From Nitrososphaerales archaeon (GTDB taxonomy: Archaea; Thermoproteota; Nitrososphaeria; Nitrososphaerales; CADDZS01): a DNA stretch of 64,000 nt. Where the stretch lies: assembly GCA_030041355.1 (NCBI GenBank), contig JASHNZ010000019.1, forward strand, positions 92,042 through 156,041, read 5' to 3'. How positions within the stretch are numbered: position 1 is the first letter of the stretch; every line of letters starts with the position of its first letter. A program made the translations under genes and the position numbers. The notes under the pieces were generated by a model. That model was not told where the DNA came from. It did no database searches and worked only from the letters and a program-made list of their open reading frames with translations. Positions 8,192 to 16,516 of the stretch are shown piece by piece.

Positions 8192-8794
8192 ATGACCTTG
8201 GATCGAAGTGATAACAGGAACACCAGGATCTGGCTTGTGACAGGAGATCCAGGCAGCGGCAAAACGACCCTAGTTTCTAAAATCATTTTGAAGGCCAAGA
8301 CTCACGGTTTCACAATCGGGGGGTTACTCACGAGAGAGGTGAGAAGCCATGGCGAAAGGACAGGTTTTTTGCTTTTGGACATCTCTTCCGAGGAGACATC
8401 GACCTTGGCAAGTATAGAGCGCCAGCCGGGGCCGCGAGTCGGCAAGTATCACATCAATCTGAAAGCGCTGGCGACACTCGGATTCAAGGCACTAGAACAC
8501 GCCCGGGAGAGCTCCGATCTGGTAGTGTGTGATGAAGTGGGACCGATGGAGCTGTTCAGTCCAGATTTTAGGCGAGGCGTTGGTGAGGCAATTCTAAAGT
8601 CAAGTAAGCCCTGCCTCTGCGTTGTTCATAAGAGACTTGCCGATCCTCTCATAGAGGAGCTCAAGAACAGTCGGGAAGCGAAATTGTACGAAGTTACCTA
8701 TGAGACAAGGGATAGCCTTCCGGAGGAAATCTGGATGGAAATCCTCGAATACCTGAGCAAAAATGTGAAGGAACATACAGGAAGAGCGGACTAG
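8192..8794 (+). CDS. THEP1-family nucleoside-triphosphatase
   Basis: A 200-residue P-loop NTPase of the THEP1 (NTPase/DUF265) family. It has Walker A GDPGSGKTT at about residues 19-27, the family-specific GGLLTREVRSHGERTGFLL block, and Walker B VVCDEVGPMEL. Members hydrolyse several NTPs in vitro; the cellular role is not settled, though a link to RNA or nucleotide metabolism is often proposed. RNase HII begins six bases after its stop, which suggests a two-gene operon. Confidence 0.88.
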   Translation: MTLDRSDNRNTRIWLVTGDPGSGKTTLVSKIILKAKTHGFTIGGLLTREVRSHGERTGFLLLDISSEETSTLASIERQPGPRVGKYHINLKALATLGFKALEHARESSDLVVCDEVGPMELFSPDFRRGVGEAILKSSKPCLCVVHKRLADPLIEELKNSREAKLYEVTYETRDSLPEEIWMEILEYLSKNVKEHTGRAD

Positions 8795-8800
8795 CGTCCA

Positions 8801-9538
8801 TTGACAATAATCGCTGGCGTGGATGAAGCAGGAAGAGGGTCTGTCCTTGGTCCGCTATTCATTGCAGGAGTTGCAGTTGAAGAGAGCGAGATCCCCATGC
8901 TCAAAGAAATTGGAGTCAAGGATTCAAAACTTCTGCTTCCCGCGAAACGCAGGAAACTCTACGCTGAGATTAGGAAACTCAAAGTGCAAGTAGCGTGGGA
9001 GAAAATAGATCCCGAAAGAATAGACGAAGTAGTTATCCGCGGAATACGGCTCATGCGCCTGAATTATCTCGAGGCTCAACACATGGCACGAGTCTTGAGC
9101 CAACTCAGATTTGATCTCGCTTATGTCGATTGTTGTGACACAGTTCAAAAGAGGTATGGGTATCTCGTTGCCGATCTCTTACTTGAGACTATGCAACGCA
9201 AAAACGCCAAGTCTGTAAGCCTCGGAGAAGAAAATCCTTACAGAAAGAAGATTGTGAGCGAGCACCACGCAGACGTCAATCACGTCGTCGTTTCTGCAGC
9301 TTCAATTGTTGCTAAAGTTAGGCGGGATGCGTACATATCACTGTTACACAGGAAGCATGGACTTTTTGGAAGTGGATATCCCTCTGACCCAAACACAAAG
9401 AAATACCTGAAAATGTATGCTGAAAGGTCCGAAACTCTTCCCTCTATAACTCGCTTCTCTTGGACTACGATAAAAAATCTGTATCAGCCGATTGAAGAAA
9501 AGACAAGCCTAATGGATGACTTTTCTTCAGGGCCCTGA
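8801..9538 (+). CDS. rnhB: Ribonuclease HII
   Basis: RNase HII nicks RNA in RNA-DNA hybrids, removing misincorporated ribonucleotides. The 245-residue protein starts on TTG and shows GVDEAGRGSVLGP at the N-terminus with the first catalytic Asp-Glu pair, YVDCCDT with the third acid, and the HHADVNHVVVSAASIVAKVRRD block with the final acid. Length is normal for archaeal HII enzymes. It follows the THEP1 gene by six bases and its 3' end overlaps the convergent signal peptidase gene by 12 bases. Confidence 0.95.
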   Translation: MTIIAGVDEAGRGSVLGPLFIAGVAVEESEIPMLKEIGVKDSKLLLPAKRRKLYAEIRKLKVQVAWEKIDPERIDEVVIRGIRLMRLNYLEAQHMARVLSQLRFDLAYVDCCDTVQKRYGYLVADLLLETMQRKNAKSVSLGEENPYRKKIVSEHHADVNHVVVSAASIVAKVRRDAYISLLHRKHGLFGSGYPSDPNTKKYLKMYAERSETLPSITRFSWTTIKNLYQPIEEKTSLMDDFSSGP

Positions 9539-10150
9539 CGCTCGTTGCCTTAGTGCTGGGCTTGCGGGCTGTTTTCTCTCTAGGTAGACGTCTGCGACTA
9601 CGCCCAGAATAAGCAGTGCCATGAGAGTCACGTTGTACGGGTACTGAGTGACGTATCCCGCGACTGGAAACTGCAGTATTACCTGTCCAACATACATGGA
9701 CTGATTTATGTCGCAGTCAATGATGGGCCCCCCCGGACCGCATATAGACCCTTCATTGTTGTCACCTTTGGTCATCAAAAGAATTCTTTGCCCTTGCGAA
9801 GTCACCGTAATATTTACAATTCTGTGTATTACAAAGCAGGGTATAGCCGCATCCGAAGCTAAAGTAGGAGGAGCTCCACTCTGACAAGCTTGAGGCGATT
9901 GGAGAGCTTCTAAAGGAGTAAAGACGATAACATCGCCGATTTGCAGTTTATCAAAAGGGGTCTTTGCGAGCATCTCTATCGAGCCAGAAAGGATTGTTGG
10001 TTGCATGCTCGGACCGGACACAATGGTGAAAGGCTCCGATTCTCCGGTTGCAACCACGATAACGACATAGCCCAGAATTATTAGTGCAATTGGAATCAAG
10101 TAAACCAGATAGGAGAGATATTTCCTAGTTTTGCTGAGTTTGCTTGCCAT
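9527..10150 (-). CDS. Signal peptidase I, archaeal/ER type
   Basis: Membrane protease that removes signal peptides from secreted proteins. The 207-residue protein has an N-terminal membrane span (LVYLIPIALIILGYVVIVV), the catalytic serine motif VSGPSMQPTI, and FVIHRIV, where His replaces the bacterial lysine as in archaeal and ER enzymes. A MTKGDNNEG box corresponds to the conserved GDN region. A second hydrophobic span near the C-terminus (VTLMALLILGVVADVYL) gives an N- and C-anchored topology. It overlaps the 3' end of the fibrillarin gene by 26 bases, so it is likely the last gene of the Nop5-fibrillarin transcript. Confidence 0.88.
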   Translation of the reverse strand: MASKLSKTRKYLSYLVYLIPIALIILGYVVIVVATGESEPFTIVSGPSMQPTILSGSIEMLAKTPFDKLQIGDVIVFTPLEALQSPQACQSGAPPTLASDAAIPCFVIHRIVNITVTSQGQRILLMTKGDNNEGSICGPGGPIIDCDINQSMYVGQVILQFPVAGYVTQYPYNVTLMALLILGVVADVYLERKQPASPALRQRASGP

Positions 10151-10892
10151 TCGAATCTTTGCTCATCTGCGCGATAATCAATGCGTGATTTTTGTCATAC
10201 GGCTGGAGGTCTATTTTTTGGAGTACTTGAAATCCAGCCAGTTTTAAGATCTTGCTCTGCTCGTCAAAGACTTTTCCTTTGTCTTTGAGAACATCGATGC
10301 TGCTTGCCTTGACAACTAAAAAGAGAATGCATGGTTTGGAACCAAAGAACTTCCTGCAATTCGCAATTGCAATTTCTGTTTGATCGGGTTGTGCAATATC
10401 ACAATAGATGGCAGTTATTGTACCGTAAACCGAAGGAAATCCCTCCGGGTGTCTTGCGTCAGCGATGATGGGCACGATGTTTTTCCGAAAACGGGCGACG
10501 TTTTCCAAGAGTTCTCTTGCCACCCTAGGTGCCATCTCGACCGCAAAGATTCTGCCTGAATTTCCCACAATATCCGAGAGATGAGAAACTGTAGTTCCAG
10601 TCGAAGCCCCGAGATAAAGGCAGACCGTTCCTTCCTCGAAGGGCATTACTTCCAATCCTCTTAGAATAGAGGCAGACAGTTTGCTTCTGAAAGGATCCCA
10701 AAAACGGAATTCTAATGTTTCTCCTCGGATTCCCAGCCTGACCGTACGTTCGCCATAATAGACCCTTCCGGGTGTTAGGTTTCTCGTTGCCAGGAGTTTC
10801 TTGTTTGGATTCTCTGGATCGGCGATCGAATAAACGCCCGGGAAAATTTCGTTTATCTTGGAAGCAAGAGATTTAGCATCCGCCGGATTCAT
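10125..10892 (-). CDS. flpA: Fibrillarin, box C/D RNP methyltransferase
   Basis: Fibrillarin is the catalytic subunit of the box C/D RNP and 2'-O-methylates rRNA and tRNA under guide RNA control. The 255-residue protein shows the archaeal N-terminal domain with LATRNLTPGRVYYGE, then FRFWDPFRSKLSASIL, the SAM motif VCLYLGASTGTTVSHLSDIV, and AVEMAPRVARELL. It overlaps the upstream Nop5 gene by four bases, the usual tight nop5-flpA pair. The C-terminal residues overlap the signal peptidase start. Confidence 0.95.
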   Translation of the reverse strand: MNPADAKSLASKINEIFPGVYSIADPENPNKKLLATRNLTPGRVYYGERTVRLGIRGETLEFRFWDPFRSKLSASILRGLEVMPFEEGTVCLYLGASTGTTVSHLSDIVGNSGRIFAVEMAPRVARELLENVARFRKNIVPIIADARHPEGFPSVYGTITAIYCDIAQPDQTEIAIANCRKFFGSKPCILFLVVKASSIDVLKDKGKVFDEQSKILKLAGFQVLQKIDLQPYDKNHALIIAQMSKDSNGKQTQQN

Positions 10893-12175
10893 CGATCCTT
10901 CCTCTGAAACTTGTCTCGTTTCTTTTCAGGGGCCCTATCTCGCCGTCGAAAAGAGCTTTTTCGTCTGCGATCCCTGGATCCTTCAAATTCTGGCCTTTCA
11001 TGCTGGAATCTTTGAGGAACAAATTGCGGCCTCTCTCTAGGCGCCTCCTTGTACTTGACTTTGATCTCATTGAGCCTCGTGGCAAAAGATTCCTCCACGC
11101 CGGGATCTCTCGTGCCTCGGTATAGATCTACTCTTGCGGCGATAGCGATCTTTCCTGCAATCGATCTCGCGATCTTACCTCGCTGCCATTTGGGAGCACT
11201 GTGCACGGCCGCGTGTTGGAAAAGTATGCCATGTTTTGGAGGGCGCGATCCACTCTTGAGAGCCCTGTAAAGTGCTTTCTCTGCGCCAAGGATCTGGATG
11301 GTGCTCGAAGGGAGAATTGCTAGTTTCTCTAACCCTCCAGCTCTCGCAATCAATCTCGCCCCGATCGACGCGCCCGCAAGTTCGCTAACGTTCGGTGCAA
11401 TCTGTCGCATCGTCTTCTCGACATGGTTCGCGAGTTTATCACGAACCGAAAACAAGTGCTGGGCTTCTTCTGCGAGCTGAATTATGCGAGCAAGATCCTC
11501 TTCTCTGATATCAGCGCCTCTGGATTCTTTTGATGCGATGGCAATCGCCCTGCTCTTGTTTTTCGAATATCCCATTTGCTCAAGTTCATTCTCATCGTAA
11601 TTTTGGCGCGATTTGAAACTCAAGATCAGCTTAATCAATGACGAGTTATCGTCAATCATCGATACGAGTTCAGGAAAGTGGAGGCCGTACCATTCCCTGA
11701 CTCGCGAGCTTACCATATTTGCCGCCTTGTCGATTTCATCCAACGCCTGTACTGACTCCATGGCTTGAAGATCTGGTTTAGCGGAGAGCTCTCTAATTCG
11801 AAGGTTTGAGATTTCCATTGAGACGTTTCGAATTGATTCTTCAGCCAATTCTGAAGTAGAAGCTAGTCCCGACGCGACAATAAGATCTATTTTCTTCCTG
11901 GACAGGTCACGCAAATCTTCTTCAGAAATTGGTTCAGACTTGAGCTCGCCTGCGGTAAGTACGCGAGTAAGCTGTGGTTCAACAAATACCAAGTCATCGC
12001 TGGTTAATTTTGAATTGAGCCAAGCTAGCTGCTCACCCGAGAGTTCTCCCGAAGTCGCTTCAAGAAACCGCTTGGTCCTATCTTGGGAGGGGAGCTCCAG
12101 ATGATGAACCACTTTCTCCTTACCCTCATCAACGAGAAGAAGACCAAACTCCGTTACAAGGAGAAAATATTTCAA
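10889..12175 (-). CDS. nop5: Nop5 (Nop56/58) box C/D RNP scaffold
   Basis: Nop5 bridges fibrillarin to the L7Ae-bound k-turn of box C/D guide RNAs. The 428-residue protein has an N-terminal fibrillarin-binding domain, a coiled-coil middle, and the C-terminal Nop domain, seen as SIGARLIARAGGLEKLAI, then SSTIQILGAEKALYRALK and KHGILFQHAAVHSAPKWQRG with the conserved RNA-contact loop. The last 40 residues are highly basic (Arg/Lys/Glu-rich), as in other archaeal Nop5 proteins. It is first in the nop5-flpA-signal peptidase cluster. Confidence 0.95.
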   Translation of the reverse strand: MKYFLLVTEFGLLLVDEGKEKVVHHLELPSQDRTKRFLEATSGELSGEQLAWLNSKLTSDDLVFVEPQLTRVLTAGELKSEPISEEDLRDLSRKKIDLIVASGLASTSELAEESIRNVSMEISNLRIRELSAKPDLQAMESVQALDEIDKAANMVSSRVREWYGLHFPELVSMIDDNSSLIKLILSFKSRQNYDENELEQMGYSKNKSRAIAIASKESRGADIREEDLARIIQLAEEAQHLFSVRDKLANHVEKTMRQIAPNVSELAGASIGARLIARAGGLEKLAILPSSTIQILGAEKALYRALKSGSRPPKHGILFQHAAVHSAPKWQRGKIARSIAGKIAIAARVDLYRGTRDPGVEESFATRLNEIKVKYKEAPRERPQFVPQRFQHERPEFEGSRDRRRKSSFRRRDRAPEKKRDKFQRKDR

Positions 12176-12382
12176 AATCTAATGATGCCTACTGGGTCGA
12201 TAAACGCTTTCGAATTGCTCAGGTTCAGCCCGTATTAACCCGTATGGTTCTAATCCCGCTTTTTAGATTTAGGCTTTCGGTATACCGCCAACGAAGTAGG
12301 CTTCTTCAAATTGTGACGAATTGGATAAATGCGTTTAATTCCTCGAATAAACTTATTCGATTCTTGACGTACTGGAGGGCAC

Positions 12383-13372
12383 GTGACCGTGCTTTTGCCT
12401 AAGAAATTCGAGTCAAAAAGCAAGAAATCCTTCTCGAACGATGAGCCGACACTCGCCCCAGTCGCCGCGCTTCAAGCTGAACTCTGTGGATTCAAGATTG
12501 CTTCGCCTACGATGCTCGCTTCAGGTGTTCTTGGGATTTCATTTGACCTATTTCCTAGAATAATTAAGAGTGGTTGCGGCGCGATCGTCTCAAAATCGAT
12601 AGGCTCCGAACCGAGAGAAGGCTATCGCAACCCAACCATGACAGGAGTGGAAGCCGGTTATTTGAATGCCATAGGCCTCGCAAATCCAGGCGCGGAAGAG
12701 TTCGCCAGAGAGCTGGAAGAGGAATATTCGAAAAAGCCGGTCCCTTTGATCGTAAGTGTCTTCGCTGATTCGGGAGAGCACTTTGGAGAGCTCATAAGAA
12801 AATTCGATAGATTCAGCTTTCTGGGATTCGAGCTCAATTTATCTTGCCCGCACGTGAAGGACGTCGGTTCCGAAATTGGATCAGAGCCTCAAGATGCAGC
12901 TGAGGTTGTTAAAGCCACGAGGGTCGAGACAAAAAAGCCAATTTTTGCAAAAATGCCTGCAACAATAATCAACGTCCCAGATTGGGCGAAAGCCGTAGAA
13001 GCTTCTGGCGCGAACGCAATAGTTGCGATCAATACAATTAGGGCGATGAAAATTGATATTCAGAGCAGAAAACCTATATTGTCAAACAAAATCGGCGGTC
13101 TTTCGGGATCAGCCATCAAGCCCGTTGCAATAAGATCTGTCTACGAAATTTACGAAAACGTGAAGATACCTATAGTTGGGGTAGGTGGTGTTACCCGAAG
13201 TGAAGATGCCATCGAATTTTTTCTTGCTGGCGCAAGGGCTGTACAAATAGGCAGCGCACTAGGGCAGGACTATCTGAATTCTTTTCAGAATGTGAATCGG
13301 GGAATCAGAGAGTACCTTGGAGCTAATCATTTCACAAACATTGAGGAGATAGTGGGTCTTGCGCACCGCTGA
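12383..13372 (+). CDS. pyrD: Dihydroorotate dehydrogenase, class 1B catalytic subunit
   Basis: Oxidises dihydroorotate to orotate in pyrimidine synthesis using FMN. The 329-residue protein shows PTMLASGVLGIS at the start of the barrel, NAIGLANPG, the catalytic-loop FELNLSCPHVKD with the class 1 Cys, and IVGVGGVTRSEDAIEFFLAG for phosphate binding of FMN. About 35 N-terminal residues precede the conserved domain. The next gene, PyrK, overlaps by 14 bases, which identifies this as the NAD-linked class 1B enzyme. Confidence 0.93.
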   Translation: MTVLLPKKFESKSKKSFSNDEPTLAPVAALQAELCGFKIASPTMLASGVLGISFDLFPRIIKSGCGAIVSKSIGSEPREGYRNPTMTGVEAGYLNAIGLANPGAEEFARELEEEYSKKPVPLIVSVFADSGEHFGELIRKFDRFSFLGFELNLSCPHVKDVGSEIGSEPQDAAEVVKATRVETKKPIFAKMPATIINVPDWAKAVEASGANAIVAINTIRAMKIDIQSRKPILSNKIGGLSGSAIKPVAIRSVYEIYENVKIPIVGVGGVTRSEDAIEFFLAGARAVQIGSALGQDYLNSFQNVNRGIREYLGANHFTNIEEIVGLAHR

Positions 13373-14186
13373 TGTCCTTCGGGATACTAAGATCCATTCA
13401 GTAGCCCAAGAGTCATCTAACATCCGAAGTCTCTTTTTCCAGGATGAAGCTAGTCTCTCGGCTGCTCCCGGACAGTTCGTAATGGTTTGGCTGCCTGGCG
13501 CGGGAGAGTTTCCAATGAGCCTTTCGCTTCCTTCCAGGAAAGGCCTTGCAAGCATAGCAGTTAAGGCAATGGGCGTAGGATCTGAAATTCTGTACGCAGC
13601 TAGACAGGGCGATTACCTTGGCATGAGAGGTCCATACGGCAAAGCTTTCCAGCTTGGTTCTGAAAAAAGCAGAGCGTCAGAACGTGTGTTGCTGGTTGGA
13701 GGCGGAACCGGGATGGTACCCATGATCGTGCTCGCAAAGGCTCTTTCGAAGACGGCAGTCAGTGCAATGATGGTCATCGGAGCTAAGAAGATGGATGAGC
13801 TGCCATTCTTGGATCTTTCAAAGAAGATTGTCGGGACAAGGAACGTGTTTCCAACTACCGACGACGGATCTTATGGTTTCAAAGGATTGGCACACGAAAA
13901 GGTCCGAGAGCTCGTCGCGATGTACAAGTTTGATGAGATCTTTTCCTGCGGTCCGGAAAAGATGATGGTACAGGTGTTTCGAATAGCAGAGAGTAATCAT
14001 ATTCCTGTCCAGTTCAGCCTCGAACGCATAATGAAGTGCGGAATCGCAATCTGCGGAAGCTGCACGATCGGTGACATTGTCTTGTGTAAGGATGGCCCGG
14101 TTTTGGATTCAAGACAACTCGCATCTTTGGGAAATGAATTTGGTCTCTTACATCGAGATATGACTGGCGCACTCCGTCCCCTTTGA
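13359..14186 (+). CDS. pyrK: Dihydroorotate dehydrogenase electron transfer subunit
   Basis: PyrK carries FAD and a [2Fe-2S] cluster and passes electrons from PyrD to NAD. The 275-residue protein shows an N-terminal FAD domain with PGQFVMVWLPGAGEFPMSLS, an NAD-binding GGGTGMVPMIVLAK, and a C-terminal cluster C227, C232, C235 and C243 (Cx4Cx2Cx7C). It starts on TTG inside the pyrD 3' end, so the two are translationally coupled. The pyrimidine genes pyrG and pyrF are elsewhere in the window. Confidence 0.92.
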   Translation: MRTADVLRDTKIHSVAQESSNIRSLFFQDEASLSAAPGQFVMVWLPGAGEFPMSLSLPSRKGLASIAVKAMGVGSEILYAARQGDYLGMRGPYGKAFQLGSEKSRASERVLLVGGGTGMVPMIVLAKALSKTAVSAMMVIGAKKMDELPFLDLSKKIVGTRNVFPTTDDGSYGFKGLAHEKVRELVAMYKFDEIFSCGPEKMMVQVFRIAESNHIPVQFSLERIMKCGIAICGSCTIGDIVLCKDGPVLDSRQLASLGNEFGLLHRDMTGALRPL

Positions 14187-14234
14187 TCTTGAGCTAAAGA
14201 CACTGAGCTAGAGAGTATTCCGACATCCATCATA

Positions 14235-14501
14235 ATGAAGTGGATTCTTCGATGTTGCGATTGTAGAAGGTTTCATACCGCCAAGATTTTGCTGCGCAAT
14301 ATTCAAATAAGCAAGTATGCGGATAACTTTCCGATAAGCAGTGCCGACCCACGGATCACTTACCAAGGCGGGAAAAGTAAGATCGCAAACTCCCAAACTT
14401 CAGGGCAGAGTTCGGCTTGGTCCCATTCCGAAATTCAGGAACAGAAGGACCTTTATCAAAAGATACGAGCTAAAAAGAAAGCCAGGACAAAACTGGATTA
14501 A
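14235..14501 (+). CDS. Small hypothetical protein with N-terminal CxxC
   Basis: An 88-codon frame starting at ATG. The N-terminus MKWILRCCDCRRFHTAK resembles half a zinc ribbon such as the archaeal DUF1922 proteins, but the expected second cysteine pair is missing. The C-terminus is charged (KKKARTKLD). It lies 48 bases after pyrK on the same strand, next to a worn region. It could be an active small protein or a decaying one; the assignment is weak. Confidence 0.4.
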   Translation: MKWILRCCDCRRFHTAKILLRNIQISKYADNFPISSADPRITYQGGKSKIANSQTSGQSSAWSHSEIQEQKDLYQKIRAKKKARTKLD

Positions 14502-14580
14502 TGTCTAAGTTTTATTATCCACACATAATGCTTCGACGACATGTACTTTCAAGCAGTCCTATACTTGCGGCGAACTTGGC

Positions 14581-14841
14581 ATGTGTTCACATGCATTGAG
14601 CAGTTCAAACTCGGTAATCAAGACGGTAACCGTCGGGGCCAATCCAGGGTTCATGGTATACAATTCAATGAACAAGGATGTCTACTTGAACGACATCGAA
14701 GGGGCCAGCGTATCAGTGCTCAACAAGGACGTCGCGACGGTTGAGGTAGGCTCCATTCCTGAAGGAATAGCCTACAATCCCTCCAACAAGGAAGTCCACC
14801 TCACGAACGAAGAGTCGGATACTGTTTTTGTGCTATCGTAA
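14581..14841 (+). pseudogene. Remnant of a YVTN beta-propeller surface protein
   Basis: About 80 codons contain two successive propeller blades: VIKTVTVGANPGFMVYNSMN then VEVGSIPEGIAYNPSNKEVH followed by LTNEESDTVFVLS. This is the blade signature of YVTN/40-residue repeat proteins, which normally have many blades, a signal peptide and an anchor. None of those parts remain here, so it is read as a truncated remnant. It could be expressed as a short peptide from ATG 14581, but a two-blade propeller would not close. Confidence 0.6.
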
Positions 14842-14874
14842 CGACTGAACGTCTAATCATTTTAATTTCATTTC

Positions 14875-15423
14875 TCAAGCGCTCGACCCCGTTTCTTTTT
14901 TCCACGTGCCCCAGCCCGTAATCGGCGGGTCAACATTCATTTGCCATAGTAAAGCATTGAGCTCGCCTCTGTGCTGCAATTCTTCCTCTATTAGGTGCCA
15001 GAGCATGTTCTTAACATTGAAGCTGAATGGCTGTCCCTCCCTTGGTCTTTCGATCCACTTTCCCAAATCCTTTGGCTGTAGTTTCTGAACAAAGTCAAGG
15101 ATGTAGGGGGCCATATTCTCTGCGTCTTTTTTCAGCTCCTCCATTGACATGCATTTTCTTCCAAAAGAATCGCTCTCATCTAGAGCAACACCGCTATACC
15201 TCTCCTTGAGCCACAGTCGATATGCAAAGAAGATGTGGGCGGAGATGTCGAGAAGGGAGGGAAAGGATGCTCCTCTGTCTTTCCTAAGTTGTTCCCCGGG
15301 CAGCGTCTCGAGAAGCTTCAGATACTTTTTCCTGACATAGTCATTGTAGGCAAACCACTCCCTTATTGACTCGAGATCGGCGGTAGCTCTGATTTCTTCA
15401 CCTTTATTCGATGAGCTGAACAA
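14875..15423 (-). CDS. DinB-family protein
   Basis: A 182-residue all-alpha protein of the DinB/YfiT-like fold. It shows WFAYNDYVRKKYLKLLETLP for the first helix, LDISAHIFFAYRLWLKERY with a metal-ligand His, and LWHLIEEELQHRGELNALLW with the two later histidines of the metal site. The family binds a divalent metal and includes thiol-dependent transferases; a specific substrate cannot be inferred. It starts on TTG, which is the first start in the frame. It stands alone between a propeller remnant and a disrupted zinc-ribbon gene. Confidence 0.75.
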   Translation of the reverse strand: MFSSSNKGEEIRATADLESIREWFAYNDYVRKKYLKLLETLPGEQLRKDRGASFPSLLDISAHIFFAYRLWLKERYSGVALDESDSFGRKCMSMEELKKDAENMAPYILDFVQKLQPKDLGKWIERPREGQPFSFNVKNMLWHLIEEELQHRGELNALLWQMNVDPPITGWGTWKKETGSSA

Positions 15424-15628
15424 TTTCCAATAATCTCAGTACGATTCGTTCTAAGAATATCTATGTTACTTTCGGCCTGGGTATTGATTTCGATGTCAAA
15501 GAATGCATTGACGCTTAGATCTCAATGCGTTTAAAGTTGTCAGAAAAGGCTTGTCTCACGCGAGGAGCTACTTCGACTGTATTCTCTAAAAAATCGGACA
15601 GAAGGAGGCGACAGCTCTCCTCGCTTTT
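15424..15628. other. Intergenic region upstream of the DinB-like gene
   Basis: Together with 15797-15972 this is part of a 550-base stretch lacking an intact gene. It contains AT-rich blocks that may hold the promoter of the DinB-like gene on the minus strand. I see no RNA gene. Confidence 0.35.
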
Positions 15629-15796
15629 TTACCGATCCTCGCTCGTTTTTACTTTGGTTGACAGAATATTAAATGTTGACCATTCGTGACAAATGAGGCA
15701 TCGCAAATATCTCGATCTTCCCAGTCTGACCGCGGAGAATGATCCGCCAGGTACCCACTTGTAATCAAAGGTCTGTTTGCATTTTGGGCAAGACAG
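15629..15796 (-). pseudogene. Zinc-ribbon protein without a usable start, frame-disrupted
   Basis: The reverse strand encodes LSCPKCKQTFDYKWVPGGSF then SAVRLGRSRYLRCLICHEWS and TFNI, a clear two-knuckle zinc ribbon (CPKC and CLIC) of a type found as small archaeal proteins. The frame has no ATG, GTG or TTG between the preceding stop and the first cysteine pair; only a CTG is available at 15796. In the neighbouring frame just upstream, a hydrophobic stretch SIAVALILIVLLFP could be a membrane span, so a single-base shift may have split a membrane-linked zinc-ribbon gene. A sequencing error is an alternative. Confidence 0.45.
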
Positions 15797-15972
15797 CCTA
15801 GAAGTGTAGTGAGGGCCGAGCGAGGGAACAATAACACAATTAGAATTAGCGCTACAGCTATGGAATACCGGCGATTAGCACATCTAACGAGAAGGTAAAT
15901 TTCAAAGACGTGACAAAAAGTACAAGAGATAAAGATTTACTGATACGCGAAGTTACAATTCCCGAAGGAAGT

Positions 15973-16380
15973 CTATTTCATTAGTCGCCTGGCTTTTAAA
16001 ATCAAGAATATGTATCCAAACAGACCGAGAGATACCGCTATCAGCACGCCAGCAACTAGTAATGAGGAAAGGCTTGCAATACCTCCCACGAGTGTCACTA
16101 TTCCAATCAGAATAAACAGTGACATGTGAAGAAAGGATGCGGCGGCAAGTTCTCCCTTGAAGGAAATCTTGAAACTGCTCTGGTCTCCAGATCGGCTCGA
16201 TTGTTTTACTAGGCCTAAAGATAGGAGCTCGCGAGTAACGTGTTCAGCATCTGCAGGGTCGCTTGCCACTTGCTTAGAAATTTGCTCAATGTTTCTGTAC
16301 CCACCTTTCGCCGACAGATAGTGCAATACTCTTTGTTTCGATCCTGCAGAGGACTGCAAGGAAGCAGCTGCTGATGCCAT
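15973..16380 (-). CDS. Winged-helix protein with two C-terminal membrane spans
   Basis: A 135-residue protein of unknown function. Residues 15-75 look like a winged helix (KQRVLHYLSAKGGYRNIEQI, then VTRELLSLGLVKQSSRSGDQ). Residues about 85-128 form two hydrophobic spans (FLHMSLFILIGIVTLVGGIA and LLVAGVLIAVSLGLFGYIFL) with a basic end. This points to a membrane-tethered DNA-binding protein, a design common in archaea. It is divergent from citrate synthase and could act on that promoter, which is inference from position only. Confidence 0.65.
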   Translation of the reverse strand: MASAAASLQSSAGSKQRVLHYLSAKGGYRNIEQISKQVASDPADAEHVTRELLSLGLVKQSSRSGDQSSFKISFKGELAAASFLHMSLFILIGIVTLVGGIASLSSLLVAGVLIAVSLGLFGYIFLILKARRLMK

Positions 16381-16516
16381 AAATCCAGGCCGCGATTCTC
16401 AAACTGATAAGCTCGATGGATTGCAGCTCCATTATCTCGGAACCTTGTGAATAGTTCACATTGAGATCATGAGAACTCATTTATTGACAGATTGATATAT
16501 CGAGTTCAGAGCCAAA

